Source: DASSUW01 sp963806395
GTDB taxonomy: Bacteria > Actinomycetota > Thermoleophilia > Solirubrobacterales > Solirubrobacteraceae
Reading direction: 5' to 3'
Length of the DNA stretch: 64,000 bases
Assembly: GCA_963806395.1 (NCBI GenBank)
Contig: CAWDYI010000002.1
Location: 59,419-123,418, forward strand
How positions within the stretch are numbered: the stretch's first letter is position 1; every line of letters starts with the position of its first letter. This document shows, in pieces, positions 42,058 to 51,515 of the stretch. Below the pieces are notes generated by a model. It saw only the letters and a program-made list of their open reading frames with translations. It was not told the origin of the DNA and did not search any database. The position numbers were made by a program, and so were the translations under genes.

Positions 42058-43202
42058 GCCGGCCTCCCGAACAGGCCGAGCGGACGGACCGCGAGCACTG
42101 CGACCAGCAGCAGGAACGTCACGAGGATCGAGTAGTTCGTGAGGTCGGTGCCGCCGAAGACGAGATAGACGTCGCCGTAGGCGTCGACGAGCCCGAGTGC
42201 GAGCGCGCCGATCGCCGCGCCGGCGAGGCTGCCCATGCCGCCGATGATCACGACGATCAGCGAGTTCAACAGGAACGACGTGTCCTCACCCGGCTGGAGC
42301 GAGATCATCGTGCCGCCGAGCACGCCGCCGTAGCCCGCCAGCATCGCGCCGAGGAAGAACGCGAACGCGAAGACGAGCTGGATGTTGATGCCGAGCGCGG
42401 CGACCATGTCCCGGTCGTCCACCCCGGCGCGGACGATCTTGCCGTAGCGCGTGCGCTTGATCATGAGATACAGCAGCACGGCGATCGCCAGCGCCGAGCC
42501 GACCACGATCACCAGGCGGAAGAAGCCGAAGCGGATGTCGCCCGGCAGCATCACGCTCTGCGGGAACAGCTCGGGCGCCTTGATGTCCTTGGCGATGCCG
42601 CCGTACGCCGCCAGCATCTGGTCGGCGGCGATCACCGAGATCGCGATCGTGATCAGCGCCTGGCGCAGGTCCTGCCCCTGGTTCCAGCGCAGGAAGATCT
42701 GCTGTATCGCCACGCCGAGCAGGCCGATGATCAGCACCGCCATCAGCAGCGGCACCAGCCAGCCCCACAGCGTGAACTCGCCGCCGCCACCACCGCCGCC
42801 GGCGCTCAGGCTCAGGCCGAGCCCGCCGTCGTCCTTCTCGAACAGCTTCTGCTGGAAGTTCAGCGCCAGGTAGCCGCCCAGCAGGTACAGCGTGCCGTGC
42901 GCCATGTTGACGACGCGCATCAGCCCGAAGATCAGCGTGAAGCCGCTCGCCACGACGAAGTACAGCGCCGAGAGCGTCAGGCCGTTGAGCGTGACGACGA
43001 CGAACTTCTTCAGGTCATCGGCGGCCTGGATCCCGATCCAGATGACGACTGCGGCGGCCGCCAGCGCTCCGGCGACGCGCGCCGGGGTCCACTGGATGCC
43101 CTTTTGAGTCTCCTCGGCCGGCGGCACGGCAGCGCCCGGGGGCGTTCCGCCGGATCCCTCGGAAGACCCTCCTCCAGCACCTGGGTGCGTCGTCTCCGAC
43201 AT
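42054..43202 (-). CDS. livH: Branched-chain-type ABC transporter permease LivH
   Basis: 382 residues from ATG 43200-43202. The first 35 residues are Gly/Ser/Pro-rich and probably cytoplasmic. Then follow LNGLTLSALYFVVASGFTLIFGLMRVVNMAHGTLYLLGGYLA and VIIGGMGSLAGAAIGALALGL, the LivH signatures. A Gly-rich loop (residues about 145-155) and a gap between helices 2 and 3 make it longer than usual. An open frame extends 14 codons upstream to a TTG, but that TTG is part of a TTGACA box, so I prefer the ATG. First gene of the leftward transporter operon. Confidence 0.9.
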   Translation of the reverse strand: MSETTHPGAGGGSSEGSGGTPPGAAVPPAEETQKGIQWTPARVAGALAAAAVVIWIGIQAADDLKKFVVVTLNGLTLSALYFVVASGFTLIFGLMRVVNMAHGTLYLLGGYLALNFQQKLFEKDDGGLGLSLSAGGGGGGGEFTLWGWLVPLLMAVLIIGLLGVAIQQIFLRWNQGQDLRQALITIAISVIAADQMLAAYGGIAKDIKAPELFPQSVMLPGDIRFGFFRLVIVVGSALAIAVLLYLMIKRTRYGKIVRAGVDDRDMVAALGINIQLVFAFAFFLGAMLAGYGGVLGGTMISLQPGEDTSFLLNSLIVVIIGGMGSLAGAAIGALALGLVDAYGDVYLVFGGTDLTNYSILVTFLLLVAVLAVRPLGLFGRPA

Positions 43203-43270
43203 TCCTTGACAGGAATTGAAAGCTGATGCAGAGTTGTTTGTCAAGTTATGAAGTTTCTTGGAAGCCGTTC
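43203..43270. promoter_or_regulatory. Divergent control region between transporter and catabolic operons
   Basis: The 68 bases between livH and the FAD oxidase gene are AT-rich. TTGACA on the plus strand at 43206-43211 and TTGACA on the minus strand at 43239-43244 form an inverted pair 27 bases apart, which could be two facing -35 boxes or the half-sites of an operator. A convincing -10 box is not visible for either. GGAAG at 43259-43263 is the ribosome site of the rightward gene. Both a ROK and a DeoR regulator are encoded in the locus. Confidence 0.45.
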
Positions 43271-44700
43271 ATGACCACCACCCCACGGGGGGCGCTCGCC
43301 GAGGCCGAGGCCGCGCTCTCCGCTGCGCTGGGGGCGGGCGCCGTTATAACGGCATCGGCCACGCTCGATGCGTACACGGCCGACACGTACTGGCCGGCAC
43401 TGGCGCTGAAGGCCGCCGGGACGCCATTGGCGCGACCGGACGTGGTCGTACTGCCACGCACCGAAGAGGACGTGGCAACCGTCGTTGCGATCGCGGACGA
43501 ACAGCGCGTGCCGGTGGTGCCGTGGGGCGGCGGCTCCGGCACCCAGGGCGGCTCGCTCGCCGATGCACGGCGGCATCGTGATCGACCTGCGCTCGCTCGC
43601 GGAGGTGATCGAAATCGACGAGGTCTCGATGACCGTGACCGTGCAGGCCGGCAAGAACGGGCGCGAGCTCGAGGCCGAGCTGAACGCCCGCGGGCTGATG
43701 CTGCCGCACTATCCCGCCTCGGTCGAGTGGGCGACGGTCGGCGGGTACATCGCCGCCCGCGGGTCCGGCGTGCTCTCGACCCGCTACGGCAAGATCGAGG
43801 ATCTCGTCCTGTCGCTGCGGGTCGCGACGCCGGCAGGCGGCCTGGCCGACACGATCGCGGTGCCGCGGCACGCGATGGGACCCGAGCTGACGCAGCTGTT
43901 CGTCGGCTCCGAGGGCACGCTCGGCGTGATCACGCGGGCGACGCTGCAGATGGTCCCGATGCCCGCGGAGCGCCGTTTCGCGGCCGTCGCGTTCCCGACC
44001 GTGAGCGCCGGCATCGGCGCGATCCGGCGCACGCTGCAGCTCGGCCACCGGCCGTCGGTCGTGCGCCTCTACGACGAGGAGGCGACCCGGCTGGCGTTCG
44101 CGCCCGTCGTCGGCGAGGACCTCAACGGCGTCTACACCGTGCTCGCGTTCGAGGGCGAGGCCGAGGCCGCCGCGCTCGAGGAGCGCCGGACGCTCGAGCT
44201 GGCGCGCGAGGCGGGCGCCGAGGTGCTCGACCCGGCGCTCGGCCGGCGCTGGTGGGACCGGCGCTACGACTTCTACCACCCGCCCCACCAGCCCGAGCTG
44301 CCGGCGATCTGGGGAACGCTCGACGTCGTCGCCGACGTACGCCCGCATCGAGGCGGTGTACGAGGCGCTGCGGCGGTCCGTGCGCGAGCCCTACCGCGAC
44401 GTCGGGCTCGAGCTGCGGATGCACTTCTCGCACTGGTATCCGTGGGGCACGATGATCTACGGCCGCTTCGTGGTGCCGGACGGCGGACCCGACGCGCTCG
44501 CCCTGCACGACCGGATCTGGGAGGACGGCATGACGGCCGCGCTGGAGGCCGGCGCGGTCATCAACGACCACCACGGCGTCGGGATCAAGCTCGGTCCGTA
44601 CATGCGCCGCCAGCACGGCGCGGCGCTCGACGTGATGCGGCAGATCAAGGGTGCGCTGGACCCGCACGACGTCATGAACCCCGGCAAGCTCGGCTTGTAG
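43271..44700 (+). CDS. FAD-binding oxidase of the GlcD/alkylglycerone-phosphate synthase type (two frameshifts)
   Basis: Flavoenzyme of about 475 residues (VAO/FAD-linked oxidase family). FAD-binding domain: PDVVVLPRTEEDVATVVAIA, PWGGGSGTQGG, then MHGGIVIDLRSL, ASVEWATVGGYIAARGSGVLSTRYGKIEDLVL and FVGSEGTLGVIT. C-terminal FAD-oxidase domain: HFSHWYPWGTMIYGRF, VINDHHGVGIKLGPYM and DPHDVMNPGKLGL. One extra base near 43,570 and another near 44,336 break the frame; without them it is continuous. It would oxidise a hydroxy acid or polyol-derived alcohol. First gene of the rightward catabolic operon. Confidence 0.88.
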
Positions 44701-44725
44701 GGGACCCACGAGAAGAGGAGACAAA

Positions 44726-45631
44726 TTGGCGCTCAAGGTGGCGATGCACAACTGGATGCGGCCCGAGCCGATCGAGACCACGATCGAGCGGCTCGGCCGG
44801 AGCGGCTACAACGGCATCGAGATCTCCGGCGAGCCGGCGGTCTACGACGCGGACGAGGTCAAGGGGCAGCTCGACTCGAGCGGCGTCGAGTGCTGGGGCT
44901 CGGTGACGCTGATGACCGGCGGGCGCGACCTCGTGCACGAGGACCACTACGTCCGCCTTGCCAGCGTTCAGTACGTCAAGGACTGCCTCACCCTGGTCGC
45001 CTCGATGGGCGGCCGGATCCTCACGGTGGTGCCCTCGACGGTCGGCAAGGTCGTCCCGATGGGCTCGCCCGAGGAGGAGTGGGAGTGGGCCGTCGACGGC
45101 CTGAAGGAGTGCCAGGCGCACGCCGAGCAGGTCGGCGTCCGGATCGGCATCGAGCCGCTCAACCGCTTCGAGACCTACTTCATCAACCGCGCCGACCAGG
45201 CCGTGGCGCTGGCCAAGGACGTCGGCGGCAACTGCGGCGTCACGCTCGACATCTTCCACATGAACATCGAGGAGGCCGACTGGGCGCAGGCGATCCGCGA
45301 CACCGGCGAGTACCTCGTCGACTTCCACGTCGCCGACAACAACCGCATGCCCTGCGGCCAGGGCTCGATCGACTGGGAGGCGCTCGTCTGCGAGCTGGTC
45401 GGCATCGGCTACGACGACTACCTCACGGTCGAGTTCGTCGCCGCCGTCGACCGCACGCCGCTGTCCACGCGCCAGGAGATCGCCGACGCCGCCGAGGCCG
45501 GCGCGAGCCAGGGCATGGAGCAGTTCCTGCGCGACCACGGCACCGGCGCGGTGCCCGAGCACTACTACGACCAGTACGTCCAGGACTCGATCGACCGCCT
45601 GCGCCAGGCGCTGTCGGCCGTGGAGGCCTGA
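44726..45631 (+). CDS. Sugar phosphate isomerase/epimerase-like TIM-barrel protein
   Basis: Xylose-isomerase-like TIM barrel (AP endonuclease 2 family), 301 residues from TTG 44726-44728 with AGAGGAGA upstream. Barrel strands carry metal ligands: IGIEPLNRFETYF (Glu), CGVTLDIFHMNIEEAD (Asp and His), VDFHVADNNRMPCGQGSIDW (His) and LTVEFVAAVD (Glu). This set matches the inosose dehydratase/ketose epimerase group. It lies 25 bases after the FAD oxidase gene and 7 before the Tm-1-like gene. Confidence 0.9.
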   Translation: MALKVAMHNWMRPEPIETTIERLGRSGYNGIEISGEPAVYDADEVKGQLDSSGVECWGSVTLMTGGRDLVHEDHYVRLASVQYVKDCLTLVASMGGRILTVVPSTVGKVVPMGSPEEEWEWAVDGLKECQAHAEQVGVRIGIEPLNRFETYFINRADQAVALAKDVGGNCGVTLDIFHMNIEEADWAQAIRDTGEYLVDFHVADNNRMPCGQGSIDWEALVCELVGIGYDDYLTVEFVAAVDRTPLSTRQEIADAAEAGASQGMEQFLRDHGTGAVPEHYYDQYVQDSIDRLRQALSAVEA

Positions 45632-45638
45632 GGCACCG

Positions 45639-46883
45639 TTGCACGGCGATCCCGGCATCGCGCTGATCGGCACCCTCGACACCAAGGGGGCCGAGATCGC
45701 CTACGTCCGCGACCGGCTGCGCGCGCTCGGCGCGCGGCCGCTGGTCGTCGACTCCGGGATCCTCGGCGAGGCGGACGGCTGCACGGCCGACGTGCCGCGC
45801 GACGAGGTCGCGCGCGCCGCCGGGCGCGCGCTCGAGGAGATCCGCGGCGCCGGCTCGCGCGGCGCGGCGGTCCAGCTGATGCTCGAGGGCGTGCGCGCGG
45901 TCGTGCTGCGGCGTACGCGGAGGGGCGCGTGCACGGCGTGCTGTGCCTGGGCGGCGCCGAGGGCGCGCTGCTCGGCGCCGCGGCGATGCACGCGCTGCCC
46001 GTCGGCGTGCCGAAGCTGATCGTCTCCCCCGCCGCGTCCGGGCGGCGCCCGTTCGGGCCGTTCGTCGGCGAGGGCGACGTCACGGTCATGCACTCGGTGA
46101 TCGACATCCTCGGCCTGAACGAGATCTCGCGCGCGATCTTCGACAACGCGGCCGCCGCGGTCGCGGGCATGGCGCGCGACGGCGGGCGGCGCGGTCGGCG
46201 ACCTCGGCGAGAAGTGCGTCGGCATCACGATGCTCGGCCAGACCACGCCCGGCGTCATGCGCGTGCGCGACGTGCTCGTGGACGCCGGCCACGAGCCGGT
46301 GATCTTCCACGCCAACGGCGTCGGCGGCCCGGCGATGGAGCACCTGATCGAGGCGGGCGCGCTCGGCGGGGTGATCGACTACACGCTGTCCGAGCTGGCC
46401 AACTCGCTGCTCGACGGGATCCACGCCACCGGCCCGGACCGCCTGCGCGCGGCCGGCCGCCACGGGCTCCCGCAGGTCGTCGTCCCGGGCTGCGTGGACT
46501 TCTTCAACCAGGGCCCGCGCGACTCGCTGCCGGAGCGCTACCGGTCGCGCAAGAGCTACTTCCACAACCCCGTCGCCACGCTCGTCCGGCTGAGCGCCGA
46601 GGAGGAGACGGCGCTCGGGCGGCTGGTCGCCGAGCGCCTCAGCGAGGCGCGCGGCCCGGTCCGCGTCGTCGCGCCGACGCGCGGGTTCTCGCTCGCCGAC
46701 AGCGAGGGCGGCGACCTGTGGGACCCCGAGGCGGACCGCGCGTTCCTGGACGCGCTGCGGGAGTCGCTGCGCCCCGACATTCCCTACGAGACCGTCGACG
46801 CGCACGTCGACGACCCCGCGTTCGCCGACGTCGTCGCCGAGCGCTATCTGACCATGACCCAGGAGCTCGCGCATGCCCGATGA
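45639..46883 (+). CDS. Tm-1-like ATP-binding (UPF0261) family protein (two frameshifts)
   Basis: About 410 residues. The N-terminal half has IALIGTLDTKGAEIAYVRDRLRALGA, VHGVLCLGGAEGALLGAAAMHALPVGVPKLIVSPAASG and VTVMHSVIDILGLNEISRAI, the UPF0261 pattern. The second half has KCVGITMLGQTTPGVMRVRDVL, VIFHANGVGGPAMEHLIEAGAL and VVPGCVDFFNQGPRDSLPERY. The family includes plant virus-resistance protein Tm-1; its bacterial reaction is not established. Frames change near 45,913 (a lost base) and 46,190 (an extra base). TTG start 45639-45641. It overlaps the creatininase gene by 11 bases. Confidence 0.88.
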
Positions 46884-47740
46884 CGGTCGCCCCGTCTCCA
46901 ACAACCTGCTGGATCTCGCGCCGCCGGACATCGCGTGGTTCCAGGAGCGCTCGGACCTGATCCTGGTCCCGATCGGCTCGCTCGAGCAGCACGGGGCGCA
47001 CCTGCCGCTGGGCACCGACACGATCACCGCGCTCGAGGTCTCGCGCCGCGCCGCCGCGAAGGCCGACGTGCCGTACACGCCGCCGTTCTGGGCCGGCTAC
47101 TCGCCGCAGCACCTGCGCGAGACCGAGTCCAGCGTCGGCACCGTCACGCTGCGCGCGAGCACGCTCAACGCGGTGCTCTACGACGTCGCGCGCTCGCTGA
47201 TCCACCACGGCTGGAACAAGCTCGTGTTCGTCAACGGCCACGGCTCGAACACCAAGGTGCTCGACCCGCTGCTGCGCCGGATCAAGTACGAGACCGGCGC
47301 GTTCGTGGCGCTCTACAAGCCGTACGCCGAGCGCTACATCGGCCTGCTCGGCGACCTGCTCGAGAACCCGCCGGAAGAGACGCCCGGCTGGCATGCCTCC
47401 GAGCTGGAGACCTCGCAGGTGCTGGCGCACAACCCGGCGCTCGTGCACATGGAGCGCGCCGAGCAGGACCGCGCCCAGGTGCCCAAGTGGCTGCCCGGAC
47501 TCATTCATCAAGAAGGACGGTGCCCCGGACGTCGAGTTCGACGGCTACCAGTACTTCGTCTTCCCCATGGACCACGGCGAGTTCTCGCGCACGGGCGTCA
47601 TCGGCAACCCGCTGACCGCCACGGCCGAGAAGGGCGAGGAGGCCCTGGAACGATTCGCAGATCACCTCGTGAAGGCCATCGACGAGTTCCGCCCACTACA
47701 GGTCAACGTGACCCGGAGGGCGTTCGAGGATCGCGTCTGA
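46873..47740 (+). CDS. Creatininase family amidohydrolase (one frameshift)
   Basis: About 288 residues. Metal-site motifs are VPIGSLEQHGAHLPLGTDTI (Glu, His, Asp), FVNGHGSNTKVLDPLL and GWHASELETSQVL (His and Glu), all as in creatininase, mycofactocin MftE and riboflavin FAPy deformylase. Members hydrolyse cyclic or linear amides. The frame shifts at about 47,505 (one extra base), after which the protein continues with FIKKDGAPDVEFDGYQYFVFPMDHGEFSRTGVIGNP. Overlap with the Tm-1-like gene suggests a shared pathway acting on a nitrogen-containing or lactone-like substrate. Confidence 0.9.
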
Positions 47741-47745
47741 GCACC

Positions 47746-48525
47746 GTGCCGCCTGCCCTGCGCCGAGCACAGATCCTGGAGCGCATCCAGCGGGACGGCG
47801 GCGTGTCCGTCGCCGAGCTGGCGCGCGACCATGCGGTCTCGGCGATCACGGTTCACCGTGACCTCGAGCAGCTGGCCCGCGAGGGCCTGGTCGAGCGGGT
47901 CCACGGCGGCGCGCGCGGATCCGCGGGGCCGGCACTGCCGCAGATCGCCACCGCGTGGGCGCAGCGGGTCGAGCAGGCGGCGCGCCAAGACGGCGATCGC
48001 CGGAGCGGCCGCGGCGATGGTCGGCGCCGGGCTCGACGATCTTCCTCGACGCGTCGTCGACCGCGCTCGCGCTGGCGCGGCGGCTGATGGAGGACCCGCC
48101 GAACGAGCTCACGCTCGTCACCAACTCGCCCGCGATCGCCTACGAGGTGATCGCCGAGCCGATGCACGTCGTGGTCTGCCCGGGCGAGCTCGACCAGCAC
48201 ATGCGGATGCTCGCCGGGCGCTGGACCGTCGAGTTCATCGGCGAGCTGAACTTCGACACGGCGTTCGTGTCGGCCGCGGGGCTGACGCTGGACGCCGGGC
48301 TGACCACTTCGCGCCGTCCGCTGGCCGACGTCGTCAACGCCGCGCGCGCCGCCGCGGGCCGCACCGTCGGGCTGCTCGACGCGACCAAGGTCGGGCGCGC
48401 ATCGCTGGTATCGATCGCGCCGGCGCAGGAGCTTGATGTGATCGTCACCGACGACGGCCTGGAGGAGGACCGTCGCCGAGGAGTACCGCGCCGCCGGAGT
48501 GCGGCTGGAGATCGTCAACGCGTGA
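47746..48525 (+). CDS. DeoR family transcriptional regulator (three frameshifts)
   Basis: About 258 residues from GTG 47746-47748. The DNA-binding domain is typical: RRAQILERIQRDGGVSVAELARDHAVSAITVHRDLEQLAREGLVERVHGG. The sugar-phosphate-sensing domain carries IFLDASSTALALARRLM, LTLVTNSPAIAYEV, GELDQHMRMLAGRWTVEFI and the end VAEEYRAAGVRLEIVNA. Frame changes near 47,985, 48,030 and 48,470 are all one-base additions. DeoR proteins respond to phosphorylated sugars and repress their operon, so this one likely regulates the genes around it. Confidence 0.88.
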
Positions 48526-48542
48526 GAGTCAGGGAGGAGAAC

Positions 48543-49547
48543 ATGGCACGACCCGTAACGCTGTTCACGGGCCAGTGGGCGGACCTACACGCTCGAGGAC
48601 CTCGCCGCCAAGTGCGCCGGCTGGGGCTTCGACGGCCTGGAGCTCGCCTGCTGGGGTGATCACTTCGACGTCGCCGAGGCGATGCGCGACTCGGGCTACG
48701 CCGCCGGGCCGGCGTGAGCTGCTCGAGCGCCACGGCCTCGGCTGCTGGGCGATCGGCAACCACCTCGTGGGCCAGGCGGTGTGCGACCCGATCGACGAGC
48801 GCCACAAGGGCGTGCTGTCTCCGAGAGATCTGGGGCGACGGCGATCCCGAAGGCGTGCGGCAGCGCGCCGCCGAGGCGATGAAGGACACCGCGCGCGCGG
48901 CCGCGCAGCTCGGCGTCGACGTCGTCACCGGGTTCACCGGCTCGCCGACCTGGCACATGCTCTACTCGTTCCCGCCCAACGACTTCGACGCGATCGAGCG
49001 CGGCTACGAGGAGTTCGCCGAGCGCTGGGGGCCGATCATCGACGTGTTCGAGGCCGAGGGCGTCCGGTTCGCGCTCGAGGTCCACCCGACCGAGATCGCC
49101 TACGACTTCGTCACGACGCGCAAGGCGCTCGCCGCGATCGGCGACCGGCCGGGCTTCGGCATCAACTTCGACCCGAGCCACTTCGAGCACCAGTTCCTGG
49201 ACTCGGCGGCCTTCATCACCGAGTTCGGCGACAAGATCTTCCACGCCCACATCAAGGACTCGGTCCGGCACCTCGACGGCCGCTCCTCGATCCTCGGCGG
49301 GCACCTGAACTTCGGCGAGCCCGGCCGCGGCTGGGACTTCGTCTCCCCCGGTCACGGCGACGTCGACTTCGAGGCGATGATCCGCGCGCTGAACCGGATC
49401 GGGTACAACGGTCCCCTCTCGATCGAGTGGGAGGATTCCGGGATGGATCGCGACTGGGGGGCGCCGGACGCGCTGGCGTTCGTGCGTGCGACGGACTTCG
49501 CCCCCTCCTCGGTCGCGTTCGACGCAGCGTTCGCGAAGGAGTCCTGA
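48543..49547 (+). CDS. Second sugar phosphate isomerase/epimerase-like TIM-barrel protein (three frameshifts)
   Basis: About 333 residues from ATG 48543-48545, with AGGGAGGAG upstream. Visible parts are VTLFTGQWADL, FDGLELACWGDHFDVAEAM, VVTGFTGSPTWHMLYSFPPNDF, and the metal ligands RFALEVHPTEIAYDF (Glu), GINFDPSHFEHQ (Asp, His), IFHAHIKDSVRHLDG (His) and LSIEWEDSGMDRDWG (Glu). The frame changes near 48,588, 48,715 and 48,822, each by one extra base. It ends directly at the start of the oxidoreductase gene, so the pair is probably one enzyme system. Confidence 0.88.
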
Positions 49548-50707
49548 ATGTCCGAAGTCGGTTTCGTCACGATGGGCAAGGCCGCCGGCGGCGGCGGACG
49601 TCAAGCCGATCGGGGTCGGCATGCTCGGCTACGCGTTCATGGGCAAGGCCCACTCGAACGCCTACAAGACGCTGGCCTACATGACGTGGCCGCCGCCGCT
49701 GCGGCCTGAGCTGATCGCGATCGCGGGCCGCAACGAGGAGGCGGTCGCCGAGGCGGCCCGCCGCTACGGCTTCGCCGAGTACAAGACGGACTGGCGCGCG
49801 GTCGCGACCGACCCGCGCGTCGAGCTGTTCGACAACGCGGGTCCCAACAACCTGCACGCCGAGCCGACGATCGTCGCCGCGCGAGGCGGGCAAGCACGTG
49901 ATCTGCGAGAAGCCGCTCGGGCGCGACGCCGCCGAGTCGTACGACACCTGGCAGCGGGTGCAGGCCACAGGCGTCAAGCACATGTGCGCGTTCAACTACC
50001 GGTTCGTGCCGGCGGTGCGACTCGCGTGCGAGATCATCGAGTCCGGCGAGCTCGGCGACCTGCAGCACTTCCGCGGCTGCTACCTGCAGGAGTGGGGCAC
50101 CACCGAGGGCGACATCTGGCGCTTCGACAAGGCGACGGCCGGCTCGGGCGCGCTCGGCGACCTCGGCGCGCACGTGATCGACCTCGCGCGCTACCTCGTC
50201 GGCGAGATCGAGGCGGTCGCGGCGATGACGCAGACGTTCATCCCGGGCCGCGACGTCGACGACGCGGTCGAATCGGTCGTGCGGTTCGAGAACGGCGCGG
50301 TCGGCACGATCGAGGCGTCGCGCTTCTGCCAGGGCCGCAAGAACGCCTTCACCTGGGAGATCAACGGCTCCAAGGGCTCGATCGCGTTCGACCTCGAGCG
50401 CCTCAACGAGCTCCAGGTGCACTTCAACGACTCCAAGCCCGGAAGCAACGCGCAGGGCTTCCGCACCGTGCTCGTGTCCGAGGCCGACCACCCGTTCTGG
50501 GAGCACTGGTGGCCGCAGGGGCACACGATCGGCTGGGAGCACTCGTTCGTGCACGAGCTGCACCACCTGCTGACCGCGATCCGCGACGACACCGACGTCG
50601 CGCCGCACGGCGCCACGCTCGAGGACGGCTACCGCGCCGCGGAGATCTGCGACGCGATGCTGCGCTCGGCCGATCAGGGCGCGCGCGAGACGGTCACCTA
50701 CCGCTGA
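49548..50707 (+). CDS. Gfo/Idh/MocA family oxidoreductase (two frameshifts)
   Basis: NAD(P)-dependent sugar dehydrogenase of about 385 residues; ATG 49548-49550 follows the previous stop without a gap. Motifs: IGVGMLGYAFMGKAHSNAYK (Rossmann), FDNAGPNNLHAEP, HVICEKPLGRDAAES (catalytic Lys), MCAFNYRFVPAVRLA, GALGDLGAHVIDLARYL (Asp and His). Frame changes near 49,578 and 49,885 are one-base additions. The family oxidises sugars or inositols, often at C3; with the TIM-barrel partner this recalls known keto-sugar pathways. Last gene of the operon, followed by a strong hairpin. Confidence 0.9.
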
Positions 50708-50716
50708 GACTGACCT

Positions 50717-50742
50717 CATGGGGGCGCGCCGGCGCCCCCATG
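50717..50742 (+). terminator. Strong hairpin terminator of the catabolic operon
   Basis: CATGGGGGCGC (50717-50727) and GCGCCCCCATG (50732-50742) form a perfect 11-bp stem with loop GCCG, ten bases after the oxidoreductase stop. A clear T-run is missing (GACGTTCCTGTTTG follows), as is usual for high-GC actinobacteria. Position and stability support termination. Confidence 0.75.
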
Positions 50743-50867
50743 ACGTTCCTGTTTGCCGCCCGCGGGGCTGGGCATGCATAGGAATGCGGGTGCGCGGCGC
50801 GTGAGCGCCGCTTCGGTATTTCAAGATCCTTTCCTCGCGGCCGCTTACCTGGCCGCGTTCTCCTCTC

Positions 50868-51515
50868 GTGCCGAAAGCTCCCCGACAACGCCGGTGGTTT
50901 CCGGCTACCCGTGAGCTGCTGCTCGCCCTGATACCCGCGTTCACGATCGCGGCGATGTTGTCGCACGTGCTTCCGGGCGCCGCGTCCTCCGAGCCGCAGG
51001 CGTGGGACAACGGCATCGTGCGCTACTACGACGACAGCGGCATGGGCCGCACGGTCGTCACCGCCGCCGCCCGCTGGAACGCCTCCGGTGCGCGCGTGCG
51101 CCTGAAGCCGGTCAGCTCGGCGAGTGCGGCGGACGTCGTCATCGAGGCCGACGATCGTGAGCTCCGCAAGGCCTGCGGGCATGACTGCCTCGGCTTCTCC
51201 TCCGCGATCGGCCGACCGGCCGACGGTCCTGCGCGCGTACTGCTGGCCGAGGAGCTGAGCGGCGATCCGCGGCCGCTGTCGGTCTGGGTCGCAGCCCACG
51301 AGTTCGGGCACGTGCTCGGGCTCGACCACCGCGACGGCAACGCCTGCTCGCTGATGAGCCCGCACGCGTTCGACACCCGCTGCGCGCCGTCGCTCGCAGC
51401 CTCGCCGCCGACGCTCGACCAGCTCCGCTGCGTCCCGGCGCCGGCCGACGTCGAGGAAGCGGCGAAGCTCTACGGCGCCGAGCCCGCGCGCCGCGACGAC
51501 CCGCGCTGCCGCTGA
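50868..51515 (+). CDS. Membrane-anchored matrixin-like zinc metalloprotease
   Basis: 215 residues from GTG 50868-50870. A basic start and hydrophobic segment (LLLALIPAFTIAAMLSHVL, residues 17-35) make a signal anchor. The zinc motif AAHEFGHVLGLDHRDG (HExxHxxGxxH) is followed by SLMSPH, a Met-turn, so it belongs to the metzincins (M10A-like). Two Cys pairs around the active site may form disulfides. The leader (50,761-50,867) contains two stems, GCGGCGC/GCGCCGC and CGCGGCC/GGCCGCG. Its 3' end overlaps the convergent CFA synthase gene by 46 bases. Confidence 0.85.
   Translation: MPKAPRQRRWFPATRELLLALIPAFTIAAMLSHVLPGAASSEPQAWDNGIVRYYDDSGMGRTVVTAAARWNASGARVRLKPVSSASAADVVIEADDRELRKACGHDCLGFSSAIGRPADGPARVLLAEELSGDPRPLSVWVAAHEFGHVLGLDHRDGNACSLMSPHAFDTRCAPSLAASPPTLDQLRCVPAPADVEEAAKLYGAEPARRDDPRCR

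Noticed and set aside
43203..43244. livH start at TTG 43242-43244
   Set aside because: This TTG is part of a TTGACA box and lacks a ribosome site; the ATG at 43200-43202 gives a more ordinary protein.
43570..44340. Programmed ribosomal frameshifting in the catabolic genes
   Set aside because: No slippery heptamer or shared motif is seen at the sites, and the shifts occur in many unrelated genes, including rpsI, nearly always in the same direction. Sequence error is simpler.
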